This document shows, one piece after another, positions 1 through 7,280 of a DNA stretch of 11,584 nt (the first letter of the stretch is position 1; each line of letters begins with the position of its first letter). The notes under the pieces are model-generated. The model had not been told where the DNA came from, searched no databases, and worked only from the letters and a program-made list of their open reading frames with translations. The position numbers and the translations under genes are program-made. The DNA is taken from the NCBI GenBank assembly GCA_944372275.1, contig CALVYO010000033.1, forward strand, positions 1-11,584, in the 5' to 3' direction. Source of the DNA: an uncultured Bacilli bacterium. GTDB taxonomy: Bacteria; Bacillota_I; Bacilli_A; RF39; UBA660.

Positions 1-461
1 AAACTATTTGGTACATCGATAATTCTTTGGTTACTTGAACCTTTAAAATATAAATCTAAACTTCTTTTATTTAAAACAAATGGACCATCGACTAAAACAT
101 CGATATATTTTAATAATTCTAACATTTTAGTGTCTTTGATTAAATCTTCATATACAAATCCTGTATAACACCAAACATTTAATTTTTTATTTTTGCAATG
201 TTTAGCTATTAAAGTACAGGCTTCAACTTGATAGAATGGATCCCCTCCTGATAATGTTATACCATCCTGTCCTGTTAAACTATCTATTTCTTTAATAACA
301 GAATCAACATCAACTAAATATCCAGAATCAAATGACCAAGTTTCAAGGTTGTGACATCCTTTACAATGATGATTACACCCTTGAGTCCATATAACTGTTC
401 TAATACCTTCACCATCAACGATACTATCTGGTTGCAAAGAAGCCGCTAATCTAATTTTCAT
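1..461 (-). CDS. nrdG: Anaerobic ribonucleotide reductase activating protein NrdG (partial, C-terminus off the left edge)
   Basis: Radical-SAM enzyme that reductively cleaves S-adenosylmethionine to place the glycyl radical on class III ribonucleotide reductase. I translated 153 residues from the ATG at 461-459, and the frame is open to the window edge. The [4Fe-4S]-binding CX3CX2C is visible as GCNHHCKGC (Cys29, Cys33, Cys36), followed by the SAM-binding SGGDPF motif near residue 71. The order DGEG-I-RTVIWTQGC is typical of NrdG. Family members are about 155-175 residues, so only a few C-terminal residues should be missing. The start overlaps the stop of the upstream glycyl-radical ORF by one base (TAATG) and has no clear Shine-Dalgarno sequence, so translation is probably coupled. 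It is the last visible gene of the nrdD operon. Confidence 0.96.
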   Translation of the reverse strand, partial: MKIRLAASLQPDSIVDGEGIRTVIWTQGCNHHCKGCHNLETWSFDSGYLVDVDSVIKEIDSLTGQDGITLSGGDPFYQVEACTLIAKHCKNKKLNVWCYTGFVYEDLIKDTKMLELLKYIDVLVDGPFVLNKRSLDLYFKGSSNQRIIDVPNS

Positions 462-628
462 TATAAAGCTTTTTCTAAATCTTTTGTACCATGTTTAACA
501 CGATCACGTTCTTCGGCTCTTTTACCATCATTAAATCTATCTACAGTTCCTACTAAATAACCTGTAATTCTTCTAATTCTTTCAAATTTAACGCCTTCGC
601 CTACTTTTTTTTCTTCTTTCATATTCAT
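461..628 (-). CDS. Separate small ORF carrying the glycyl-radical domain of anaerobic ribonucleotide reductase
   Basis: A 55-residue ORF. Residues 16-46 contain FERIRRITGYLVG, then DRFNDGKRAEERDRVKH. This matches the extreme C-terminus of ordinary NrdD, where the glycine of an RVxGYL motif carries the stable radical and is followed by a basic tail of the type FNxGKxxExxxRVKH. The long nrdD ORF next to it lacks this motif, so this ORF would supply the radical glycine (Gly23) in trans. It starts 1 nt after the nrdD stop. The GGAAGG at 638-633 inside the last nrdD codons can act as ribosome site for ATG 628 or ATG 622, so the exact start is uncertain. Its stop overlaps the nrdG start. Alternatives are a +1 frameshift at the nrdD stop joining the two products, or a sequencing indel. 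An indel is less likely given the in-place start and ribosome site. Confidence 0.85.
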   Translation of the reverse strand: MNMKEEKKVGEGVKFERIRRITGYLVGTVDRFNDGKRAEERDRVKHGTKDLEKAL

Positions 629-629
629 C

Positions 630-2939
630 CTACCTTCCATAATTCATTGAAACATTTTTAACTGTTTCGATACTTACGCCTTCACAGTCGTGTCTACCAC
701 AACCTGGGCATACATCACCAATTACTCCTGTATAACCGCATACTGGATCACGATCAACTGGATGGTTAATTGCTCCATAACCGATGCCCTCTTTATGCAT
801 TATACGAACTATTTTTTCAAATGCTTCTAAGTTATTAACTGTATCACCATCTAATTCAACATATGTAATATGTCCTGCATTAGTTAATGCGTGATATGGT
901 GCTTCAATATGTATTTTATCTGCTGCTGTTATTTTATAATAAACTGGTACATGGAATGAGTTAGTATAGTATTCTCTATCCGTAACACCTTTAATTTTTC
1001 CATATATTGCTCTATCAATATTAGTAAATCTACCTGATAATCCTTCAGCAGGAGTTGCTAATAAAGTGAAGTTTAAATTGTATTTACTAGCATATTCATC
1101 ACATTTTTTACGCATAAATGAAATAATTTCATAACCTAATTTACGGGCTTCTTCATCTTCACCGTGATGTTTACCCACTAACGCTTTTAGACATTCCGCT
1201 AATCCAATAAATCCAATTGATAAAGTACCATGTTTATATATTTTTCTTAAACGATCAGTTGGTTTTAATTTTTCTGAATCAATCCATACACCACTACCTA
1301 ACAAGAATGGGAAATTATATGGTCTTTTAGTACATTGAAATTCAAATCTCTCTAATAATTGATCTCTAACTAAATCCATCTTTTCTTCTAATTCTAAATA
1401 AAATGCTTTTAAATCAGCTTTATCTCCATTTACAATACCGTGTTTAATACCTAAACGAGGTAAGTTAATTGTCGTAAATGATAAATTACCACGTCCTGGA
1501 GTAACAGCCTTATCAGGATCAGTTACATTAGCCATAACTCTTGTTCGACATCCCATATAAGCAACTTCAGTATTGTAATCACCTTTATAAAATTGTTTAT
1601 TAAATGGGGCATCCATAAATGAAAAGTTAGGGAATAATCTTTTAGCTGATACTTTGCAGGCTAATTTAAATAAATCATAATTAGGATCACCCGGATTTAA
1701 ATTAGTACCTTCTTTTACTTTAAAGATAGATATTGGGAATATTGGTGTTTCACCTTTACCTAATCCTGCATCGGTTGCTAATAAGTAATTTTCTATAACC
1801 ATCCTACCTTCACTAGAAGTATCTGTACCAAAATTAATAGATGAAAATGGTACCTGTGCTCCAGCTCTTGAATGCATTGTATTTAAGTTATGAATAAAAG
1901 CCTCCATTGCTTGATAAGTAATTCTATCTGTTTTAGCAATTGCTTTATCATAAGCCATACTTAACAATCTTTCAACTTCAGTTGATTCTTTAGCAAAATG
2001 ATAAAAATCTTTTATATCAAAATCAATGCTATCTAATTTATCGATTTCTTTAGCAATACTACTCATATTAATAAATTTAGCAAAATCAGTAAAATCTAAT
2101 AAATCAGCAATTGTTTGTTTAAATTGTTTTTTAAAAGTATTAAGTACTCCTGGAGCCATATAAAAATCAAATGCTGGAATACTTTGACCACCGTGTTGAT
2201 CGTTTTGATTTGATTGAATGGCTATAGCTGCTAATGCACCATAAGACATAATATCTTTAGGGGCTCTTAGATGTCCATGACCTGTTGAAAATCCATTTTT
2301 AAATAACTTATTTAAATCAATTTGTGTACATGTAGTTGTACCCATTGGATAAAAATCCATATCATGAACGTGAATATCACCACTGTCATGAGCCTCACTA
2401 AATTTATATTTCATTAAATATGATTTACAAAATTCCTTTGATACAGTACTACCATATTGTAACATTGTACCCATAGCAGTATCACCATCGACATTAGCAT
2501 TTTCTCTTTTAGCATTTTCTTCACTAGCTGATTTTAATCCTAAACCTTCGATTGCTTTTAAAAATTTATGTAATTGTTTTTCATCAGAAAACATCTTACG
2601 AGATATATTTCTTCTTTCACGATATTCTGAAAAACTTTCATAAACTTCTTGATATCCTTTTTTTTGAAGTTCGTCTTCAATCATATCTTGAATAGTTTCA
2701 ATTTTAATTTTATCTTCATCCTTATATTCTTTTTCGATTCTCTTTAAAACACCTTCATATACTTTATTAATGTCTTTAGTTGTATATTTAATTTCATCGC
2801 CTGTTTCTTCATCAAATTCATTAACGCTATCAAAGCCTTTTTTAATCGCTAAAGCTATTTTAGAACCATTAAAATCGACTTTTTTACCATTTCTTTTTAC
2901 AACTTGCAAAGTTGCTAATTTTTCTTCTACATCTATCAT
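630..2939 (-). CDS. nrdD: Anaerobic (class III) ribonucleoside-triphosphate reductase, large ORF lacking the glycyl-radical motif
   Basis: Reduces ribonucleoside triphosphates to deoxyribonucleotides in strict anaerobes. The 769 residues contain an N-terminal ATP-cone (about 11-108, starting VVKRNGKKVDF) for allosteric control. The ten-stranded barrel follows, with the conserved cysteines in TTTCTQIDL (Cys204) and MGCRTRV (Cys464), and the conserved RAGAQVPFSSINFG (359-371). The C-terminal zinc region reads VCGYTG, then VCPGCGRHDC. The cysteine expected three residues before the first Cys of the usual CX2C pair is an Asp here. The protein ends ...EGVSIETVKNVSMNYGR with no RVxGYL radical motif; that motif is on the next ORF. 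The start is firm: AGGAGGT at 2951-2945 lies 5 nt before the ATG, and a consensus promoter sits just upstream. It heads the operon with the glycyl-radical ORF and nrdG. No NrdR box was recognised. Confidence 0.96.
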   Translation of the reverse strand: MIDVEEKLATLQVVKRNGKKVDFNGSKIALAIKKGFDSVNEFDEETGDEIKYTTKDINKVYEGVLKRIEKEYKDEDKIKIETIQDMIEDELQKKGYQEVYESFSEYRERRNISRKMFSDEKQLHKFLKAIEGLGLKSASEENAKRENANVDGDTAMGTMLQYGSTVSKEFCKSYLMKYKFSEAHDSGDIHVHDMDFYPMGTTTCTQIDLNKLFKNGFSTGHGHLRAPKDIMSYGALAAIAIQSNQNDQHGGQSIPAFDFYMAPGVLNTFKKQFKQTIADLLDFTDFAKFINMSSIAKEIDKLDSIDFDIKDFYHFAKESTEVERLLSMAYDKAIAKTDRITYQAMEAFIHNLNTMHSRAGAQVPFSSINFGTDTSSEGRMVIENYLLATDAGLGKGETPIFPISIFKVKEGTNLNPGDPNYDLFKLACKVSAKRLFPNFSFMDAPFNKQFYKGDYNTEVAYMGCRTRVMANVTDPDKAVTPGRGNLSFTTINLPRLGIKHGIVNGDKADLKAFYLELEEKMDLVRDQLLERFEFQCTKRPYNFPFLLGSGVWIDSEKLKPTDRLRKIYKHGTLSIGFIGLAECLKALVGKHHGEDEEARKLGYEIISFMRKKCDEYASKYNLNFTLLATPAEGLSGRFTNIDRAIYGKIKGVTDREYYTNSFHVPVYYKITAADKIHIEAPYHALTNAGHITYVELDGDTVNNLEAFEKIVRIMHKEGIGYGAINHPVDRDPVCGYTGVIGDVCPGCGRHDCEGVSIETVKNVSMNYGR

Positions 2940-2964
2940 AATTTACCTCCTACATTCTAAAATA

Positions 2965-2993
2965 ATTATAGTTAAATAGTATACAAAAGTCAA
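2965..2993 (-). promoter_or_regulatory. Sigma-A-type promoter of the nrdD operon
   Basis: On the minus strand TTGACT (2993-2988), a 17-nt spacer and a perfect TATAAT (2970-2965). Transcription would begin near 2958, giving a leader of about 20 nt that just contains the AGGAGGT ribosome site at 2951-2945. This is the best promoter in the window. Confidence 0.82.
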
Positions 2994-3297
2994 TAAAAAA
3001 TGCTATTTTTTTAAAATTTAAAATTACTAAAAATTTACTTTTTATAAAATCTATTTATTTTCAATATTAAAAAAAATATATTAATTTATAGATAATAAAA
3101 ATAAATTTTTTTACTATTTTTTCTTTATTTTATAATCGAATATAGCAATAATTAATTTGTTATTAATTTATTTTTTTTACAAAAAATTGTCATTTTTAAA
3201 CTATAAGCAAATTTTATTTTTTTAATTTTTTAATTTTTTTACCAAATACTGTTAATATATTTTTACTATCTTTTATTTAATTATAATATACTATAAT
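2994..3297. other. Extremely AT-rich divergent intergenic spacer
   Basis: No gene is visible in the roughly 300 bp between the nrdD promoter and the plus-strand ORF. By my hand count 3001-3240 has about 20 G or C in 240 bases (about 8%), far below the rest of the window. It holds long A and T tracts and one weak inverted repeat (AATTAAT 3150-3156 / ATTAATT 3162-3168) followed by a T run on the plus strand. TATAAT-like hexamers crowd the right end (3282-3297), just before the next start codon. I see no RNA gene, operator or convincing riboswitch. Confidence 0.6.
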
Positions 3298-3666
3298 ATG
3301 AAAGAAGAAATAAAAATATTAAATGCTCAGTTTGTAATATCTTTTGGTATAATTTTTACTATTATTATTTCGATAATTATCAATTATGATGTTAAGCAAA
3401 AAGTATTACATAAAAAAAGAATCTTTAATGATAATCAAAAAAGATACTTAAATTTAATTAATCGAATTATTTTTATATTGATAGTTATTTATAGTTTATA
3501 TATTAGTTACTTACAATATGAATTAAAAAAATATACTAATCCCAAACCATATATTCATCAAATATACGCTAATGCGTTAAACCTATTTGCTGGATTAATA
3601 TTTTTATATGTCATACTAGAAAATTGGAATGAAGAAGGTATTAACAACACTCAAAATATTATTTAG
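3298..3666 (+). CDS. Unrecognised small membrane protein (122 aa)
   Basis: I do not recognise the family. Three hydrophobic segments are visible: about residues 11-30 (FVISFGIIFTIIISIII), 54-72 (IIFILIVIYSLYISYLQY) and 91-106 (NALNLFAGLIFLYVILE). They are separated by a basic loop containing KQKVLHKKR and a polar loop with KKYTNPKPYIHQIY. The ATG has no Shine-Dalgarno sequence. Instead TATAAT/TATACT hexamers at 3282-3297 run directly into it, so the transcript may be leaderless or nearly so. It is the only plus-strand gene I accept. Support comes from its length, the coherent membrane pattern and its position in a gap on the other strand. Its stop overlaps the stop of the convergent minus-strand gene by 8 bp. 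Function unknown. Confidence 0.65.
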   Translation: MKEEIKILNAQFVISFGIIFTIIISIIINYDVKQKVLHKKRIFNDNQKRYLNLINRIIFILIVIYSLYISYLQYELKKYTNPKPYIHQIYANALNLFAGLIFLYVILENWNEEGINNTQNII

Positions 3667-4531
3667 TTTCATAACTATTGATAATAATTCTATTAATTAC
3701 AACATATATCAAAATTAAAAATACTCCTGAAAAACTAATCAAAACACCACTTTTAAACCATATCGTTAATAATATCGTTATAAATGGTGATACTAATAAT
3801 TTTAACCTTTCTATTTGCGTTAAGATAAGCTCATTTAAAAAACTATTCATACACCCTAATATAACAAAAATAAGGCCACTTACTAACATACTAATTCCCA
3901 AATATTTAATTGGCTTATAAAATGACCAACTAAATAAAACGATTAAAACTAATAATATAAACATAATTAAATATAAATAAACAATGTTAAAATTTAAGAT
4001 AGAATTAATAGTAGATATAGGTAAAACACCGATCATAACTTGCCTATCAGGTATTATTGAAGTTAATTTATCGGCATAATCTAAAATATATTCATTTAAT
4101 TCCTCTTTAGTAAGCATAATATTTATATGATCTTCTAAAGATAATGAAGCAAGTTCGATCATTTTATTAATAGCATCATCTGATAGTTCTGGTTTAGTTC
4201 TTTCATCAATTAAATAATAAATAGTTTCATTAAAGAAATCTCCTAATATTAAATTTATTTCATCGCTTTTTAAAATATCGTCAACTATCTTATCAGGTAT
4301 ATTACATTCTAATCCTAGATTATATATTTTTTCTTTTAGGGTCATACCACTTTCTTCTAAATTAAAAATAACATTAATATCCATATTTAAAATATTAGAA
4401 TTTTTAATATAATTTGATAAATTTTCTTTATTTAATAAGTTTTTACCAGAATATATGATAATAGTAAAAACAATAGCTATAAATAAAAATATTATACAAA
4501 AAAAAGTTAATATTTTTCTTATTAGTTTCAC
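3659..4531 (-). CDS. Unrecognised multi-pass membrane protein (290 aa)
   Basis: Family not recognised. With the start chosen here, a first membrane helix lies at about 8-27. A long, mostly polar and acidic region of about 150 residues (28-178) follows and is probably outside the cell. A cluster of C-terminal helices then lies at about 183-203, 210-230, 243-258 and 262-283. The frame is open four codons further upstream (GTG at 4540), but AGGTGG at 4542-4537 is correctly placed only for the GTG at 4531-4529, 5 nt away. The protein therefore starts MKLIRKIL. A TATAAT at 4554-4549 without a good -35 may be its promoter, immediately after the spo0A terminator. Its 3' end overlaps a convergent gene. 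The topology suggests a sensor-like or envelope protein, but no catalytic motif is visible. Confidence 0.8.
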   Translation of the reverse strand: MKLIRKILTFFCIIFLFIAIVFTIIIYSGKNLLNKENLSNYIKNSNILNMDINVIFNLEESGMTLKEKIYNLGLECNIPDKIVDDILKSDEINLILGDFFNETIYYLIDERTKPELSDDAINKMIELASLSLEDHINIMLTKEELNEYILDYADKLTSIIPDRQVMIGVLPISTINSILNFNIVYLYLIMFILLVLIVLFSWSFYKPIKYLGISMLVSGLIFVILGCMNSFLNELILTQIERLKLLVSPFITILLTIWFKSGVLISFSGVFLILIYVVINRIIINSYETK

Positions 4532-4536
4532 GCTAA

Positions 4537-4542
4537 CCACCT
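4537..4542 (-). promoter_or_regulatory. Ribosome binding site fixing a GTG start
   Basis: AGGTGG on the minus strand, followed by TTAGC and then GTG (4531-4529). It overlaps the upstream in-frame GTG at 4540, which therefore cannot use it. This is why the membrane protein is started at 4531. Confidence 0.7.
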
Positions 4543-4563
4543 ATAAATATTATATCATATTCT

Positions 4564-4599
4564 AAATAAAAATAAAAGATTGGTTTATGCACCAATCTT
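4564..4599 (-). terminator. Intrinsic terminator of spo0A, overlapping the end of the gene
   Basis: On the minus strand AAGATTGGT (4599-4591), loop GCATAA (4590-4585), ACCAATCTT (4584-4576), then TTATTTTTATTT. The 9-bp stem is perfect. The loop contains the final Ala codon and the TAA stop of spo0A, so the last codons of the protein form half of the hairpin. Confidence 0.8.
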
Positions 4600-5343
4600 G
4601 TGGAAATCTAATCTTAATTTATCAGCTAATGTAACGATAAATTCTGAATTAGTTGGCTTAGCCCTATCTATATCCACACTATGACCAAATATTTTTTCCA
4701 TTAAATCAATATCCCCTCTATTCCAACTTACTTCGACAGCGTGTCTAATTGATCTTTCAACTCTTGATACGGTTGTATTATATCTTGTAGCTAGTTCTGG
4801 ATACAATTCTTTAGTAATTCCACCAATCATACTTGGATCATCAAATAACATATTAACCGCATCTCTTAAAAATTGATAACCTTTAATGTGTGACGGTATT
4901 CCTAAATCGTGTAATAATTTACTAATTGAAACTTGTAAATTATTTTTATAAAAATCGATACTTTTATCATTTTTCTTTTTAAAAACATCATAAATTTTCT
5001 TTTCTAAATCTTCTAAATCAAATGGTTTTAAAACAAAATAATTAACATCATATTCCGATACTTCCCTTATTGCTTCACTAGCATTATAACTAGTTTCAAC
5101 AATAACATTTTTATTGATATTATTATTTTTCATTTCCTCTAAAACATATAATCCATCTTTTTTAGGCATAATTAAATCTAACAAAATTATATCGAATTCA
5201 TCCTGTTTATTTTTAATTAATTCAATTCCTTCTAAACCATTGTAAGCCTCTAATACCACTTTTACTTCATTATTATTTTTAAAATACTCCTTTACAGCAT
5301 CAATCAATTTGACATTATCGTCAATCATTAATATTCTTATCAT
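4585..5343 (-). CDS. spo0A: Sporulation master regulator Spo0A
   Basis: Response regulator that, once phosphorylated, switches cells into sporulation. Receiver domain (1-122): acidic pocket Asp8-Asp9, phospho-acceptor Asp56 in LLDLIMP, Thr84 and Lys106 in LKPFD, all intact. The C-terminal DNA-binding domain (about 136-250) is diagnostic of Spo0A: HDLGIPSHIKGYQFLRDAV, ITKELYPELATRYNTT, the recognition helix SRVERSIRHAVEVSW, and AKPTNSEFI then ADKLRL near the end. The length of 252 is slightly below the 267 of Bacillus subtilis because the linker is short. AGAAGGAG lies 7-8 nt before the ATG. A perfect 0A box upstream suggests autoregulation. It appears to be a single-gene unit between two terminators. 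The usual neighbour spoIVB is not here; instead tpiA lies upstream. Confidence 0.97.
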   Translation of the reverse strand: MIRILMIDDNVKLIDAVKEYFKNNNEVKVVLEAYNGLEGIELIKNKQDEFDIILLDLIMPKKDGLYVLEEMKNNNINKNVIVETSYNASEAIREVSEYDVNYFVLKPFDLEDLEKKIYDVFKKKNDKSIDFYKNNLQVSISKLLHDLGIPSHIKGYQFLRDAVNMLFDDPSMIGGITKELYPELATRYNTTVSRVERSIRHAVEVSWNRGDIDLMEKIFGHSVDIDRAKPTNSEFIVTLADKLRLDFHKIGA

Positions 5344-5424
5344 ATTTCTTCTCCTTCTAAAGTACTGCTGTATATATATTATATAATAGTGGCTAAAATA
5401 TTTCTAGAGTAAAAATTAGCTAAT

Positions 5425-5433
5425 TTTGTCGAA
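5425..5433 (+). promoter_or_regulatory. 0A box (Spo0A binding site) upstream of spo0A
   Basis: TTTGTCGAA, an exact match to the Spo0A consensus, written on the plus strand and lying 82-90 bp upstream of the spo0A start codon. It overlaps the end of the tpiA terminator T tract. A TATAAT on the minus strand at 5383-5378, about 40 bp upstream of the ATG, is a possible -10, but no good -35 accompanies it. Autoregulation through 0A boxes is established for B. subtilis spo0A; here it is inferred. Confidence 0.65.
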
Positions 5434-5460
5434 AAAAAATCATCGAAGACTATCGACGAT
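5431..5460 (-). terminator. Intrinsic terminator of the pgk-tpiA operon, overlapping the tpiA stop
   Basis: Minus strand: ATCGTCGA (5460-5453), loop TAGTCT, TCGATGAT (5446-5439), then eight T (5439-5432). The 8-bp stem has one G-U wobble. The TGA stop of tpiA (5442-5440) sits inside the 3' arm, so the last six codons of tpiA encode the hairpin. Confidence 0.85.
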
Positions 5461-6111
5461 TTCTTTTAGATGAACACAATCCGTAGAAGCCTTACCAATT
5501 AAAAATCCTGCTACATTATCTATTTTTTTTAGCGTATCAATGTTATTCTTATCGACACTACCACCATATAATACTTTAACAGACTTTTTAAAATTATCAT
5601 TAACAATTGACTTAATAAAGTTAATTGTGTCCTCTATTTGTGTATTAGTAGGTGTAATACCTGTTCCAATACACCAAATTGGCTCATACGCAATTATAAT
5701 ATTTTCTACATCAACACCTTCTAAATCGATTAGTAATTGATATTTTAATTTTTTATTTTTATCTTCATCTTTATTTTCCCCAATGCATAAAATAACTTTC
5801 AAATTATTTTCTAATGCTTTTTTTATTTTTTTATTTATTTCTTCATCAGTTTCTTTATTTCTTCTTTCACTATGACCTATTATCGTATAACTAACGCCCA
5901 TATCTTTTGCTTGTTTCGCATTTATATCACCGGTATGTGATCCTAAATCATACATCGATACATCTTGTACTCCTACTTGATAATTATGATTTAAAAAGTA
6001 AGGAACAAATATAGAAGATGGACAAACTATAACATCATCAGGAACATTATCTTTATAATTTAAAACATCTTCATAAGTCATATACATTTTTAAATTACCT
6101 ACTACTATCAT
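5440..6111 (-). CDS. tpiA: Triosephosphate isomerase, short and divergent (223 aa)
   Basis: Interconverts dihydroxyacetone phosphate and glyceraldehyde 3-phosphate in glycolysis. Catalytic residues are present: Lys8 in GNLKMY, His80 in IIGHSERR, Glu143 in AYEPIW. The flexible loop CIGTG and the phosphate-binding LYGGSV (glycines 183-184) are also present. The frame runs 4 codons further upstream to a TTG, but GGAGGT at 6122-6117 fits the ATG at 6111, so I start there. It is about 25-30 residues shorter than the usual bacterial enzyme. The near-invariant NWKMN reads NLKMY, and the segment after LCIGE is compressed. The first 17 bp overlap the glycosyltransferase gene, and it ends in a terminator. 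It is the last gene of the pgk operon. The fold and catalytic set make the assignment firm despite the divergence. Confidence 0.95.
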   Translation of the reverse strand: MIVVGNLKMYMTYEDVLNYKDNVPDDVIVCPSSIFVPYFLNHNYQVGVQDVSMYDLGSHTGDINAKQAKDMGVSYTIIGHSERRNKETDEEINKKIKKALENNLKVILCIGENKDEDKNKKLKYQLLIDLEGVDVENIIIAYEPIWCIGTGITPTNTQIEDTINFIKSIVNDNFKKSVKVLYGGSVDKNNIDTLKKIDNVAGFLIGKASTDCVHLKEIVDSLR

Positions 6112-7279
6112 TCTTACCTCCAAATATTTTTTTTCTTCCTTTTTTAATAGCTAATTTATAAACATCTAATACTTTACTAGCAAAAACTTTATTTGAAAAG
6201 TTATAACTACTTTCTAAAGCATTAATTGACAATTTTGCTAGTTTATTTTTATCGTTTATTAAACTATTTATATAATTAACATATTCTTTTTTATTATTGA
6301 ATAAATAACCATTATAATCATTCTTAATTGGCTCTATAAAACTTTCATCATTTATAGCAACAACTGGAAGTGATGCTGCTAGTGCTTCAATAATTGTTAA
6401 TCCTTGAGTTTCCGTAGTCGAAGCAGTAACAAATATATCTCCTAATTTATAATACATCCCAATATCTTTCAAAGGAACTTTACCTGTAAAAATAACCTTA
6501 TCATTTAAATTTAATTTTTTAACCAATTTTTCTAAATTTTCCCGTTCTGGACCGTCACCAATAATTAGTAATTTAGCATTAATATTTTTATGATTTTCAA
6601 TTAAAAAATCGACACTTTTTTCTAATCCTAATCTACCAACAAATAATAAAACTATATCATTTTCAATGTTTAATGATTTTTTTAATTTATTTATTTTTTC
6701 TAAACTATAATTTTTACTATATTTTTCTATCTCAATACCTGTAGGAATAATATGAACGTCTCTTTTTACTTGATATTTATCTTTAAATAAATCTCTTGCT
6801 TTCTTAGTTGGAACAATTAATTCTGTAGCAGTTAGATCACAATAAAACAAAGTTAAATGTTCAACTATTTTTTTGCTTGTCTTTTTAAAATAGCCTTTAG
6901 TTATATAATGGACATAATCTTCATACATAGTATGATAAGTATGAACTAAAGGAATATTAAACTGTTTAGATAATATTCTAGCAAATGTCCCAATCGCAAA
7001 TTCTGTTTGACTATGAATAACATCTAAATTCCAACTTTTAATTTTTTTAATAGCCCGTGCAGGATAAACACTAGTTAATCTATAATCAAATATACCAATC
7101 GGTACCCCCGGAATTCTTAAAACTCTTTTATCATAAGAATATTTTAAACTATTCGGATTAACTGTAACGATATAAACTTTATGCCCCTTTTTTTCTAAAC
7201 CTTTTCGTAACATCTCAATACTAGTTGATACCCCATTAATTTGAGGAATATAAGTATCAGAAAAAATTCCTATTCTCAT
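6095..7279 (-). CDS. GT4-family glycosyltransferase, probable 1,2-diacylglycerol 3-alpha-glucosyltransferase type
   Basis: Retaining GT-B glycosyltransferase of 394 residues. The N-terminal Rossmann domain begins MRIGIFSDTYIPQINGVSTS with the acceptor-side glycine-rich loop. HTYHTMYEDY (113-122) follows. The donor domain (about 200-370) has FVGRLGLEKSVD (Arg216, Lys221) and the GT4 signature E-x7-E at Glu290/Glu298 in ETQGLTIIE. The pattern resembles diacylglycerol glucosyltransferases that make membrane glycolipids or lipoteichoic acid anchors in Firmicutes and Acholeplasma. The basic C-terminus (KKGRKKIFGGK) fits a peripheral membrane enzyme. AAGGAG lies about 7 nt before the ATG. The gene follows the flippase-like gene with 1 nt between them and overlaps tpiA. 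Acceptor and sugar are inferred; other GT4 functions such as phosphatidylinositol mannosylation are possible. Confidence 0.85.
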   Translation of the reverse strand: MRIGIFSDTYIPQINGVSTSIEMLRKGLEKKGHKVYIVTVNPNSLKYSYDKRVLRIPGVPIGIFDYRLTSVYPARAIKKIKSWNLDVIHSQTEFAIGTFARILSKQFNIPLVHTYHTMYEDYVHYITKGYFKKTSKKIVEHLTLFYCDLTATELIVPTKKARDLFKDKYQVKRDVHIIPTGIEIEKYSKNYSLEKINKLKKSLNIENDIVLLFVGRLGLEKSVDFLIENHKNINAKLLIIGDGPERENLEKLVKKLNLNDKVIFTGKVPLKDIGMYYKLGDIFVTASTTETQGLTIIEALAASLPVVAINDESFIEPIKNDYNGYLFNNKKEYVNYINSLINDKNKLAKLSINALESSYNFSNKVFASKVLDVYKLAIKKGRKKIFGGKNDSSR

Positions 7280-7280
7280 A

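Noticed and set aside
2940..3297. NrdR boxes controlling the nrdD operon
   Set aside because: I looked for the paired 16-bp ACAC..GTGT-type palindromes near the promoter and found none.
4732..4738. TTCGACA (0A-box core on the minus strand) inside spo0A
   Set aside because: It is in the middle of the coding region and lacks the flanking bases of a full box; probably coincidence.
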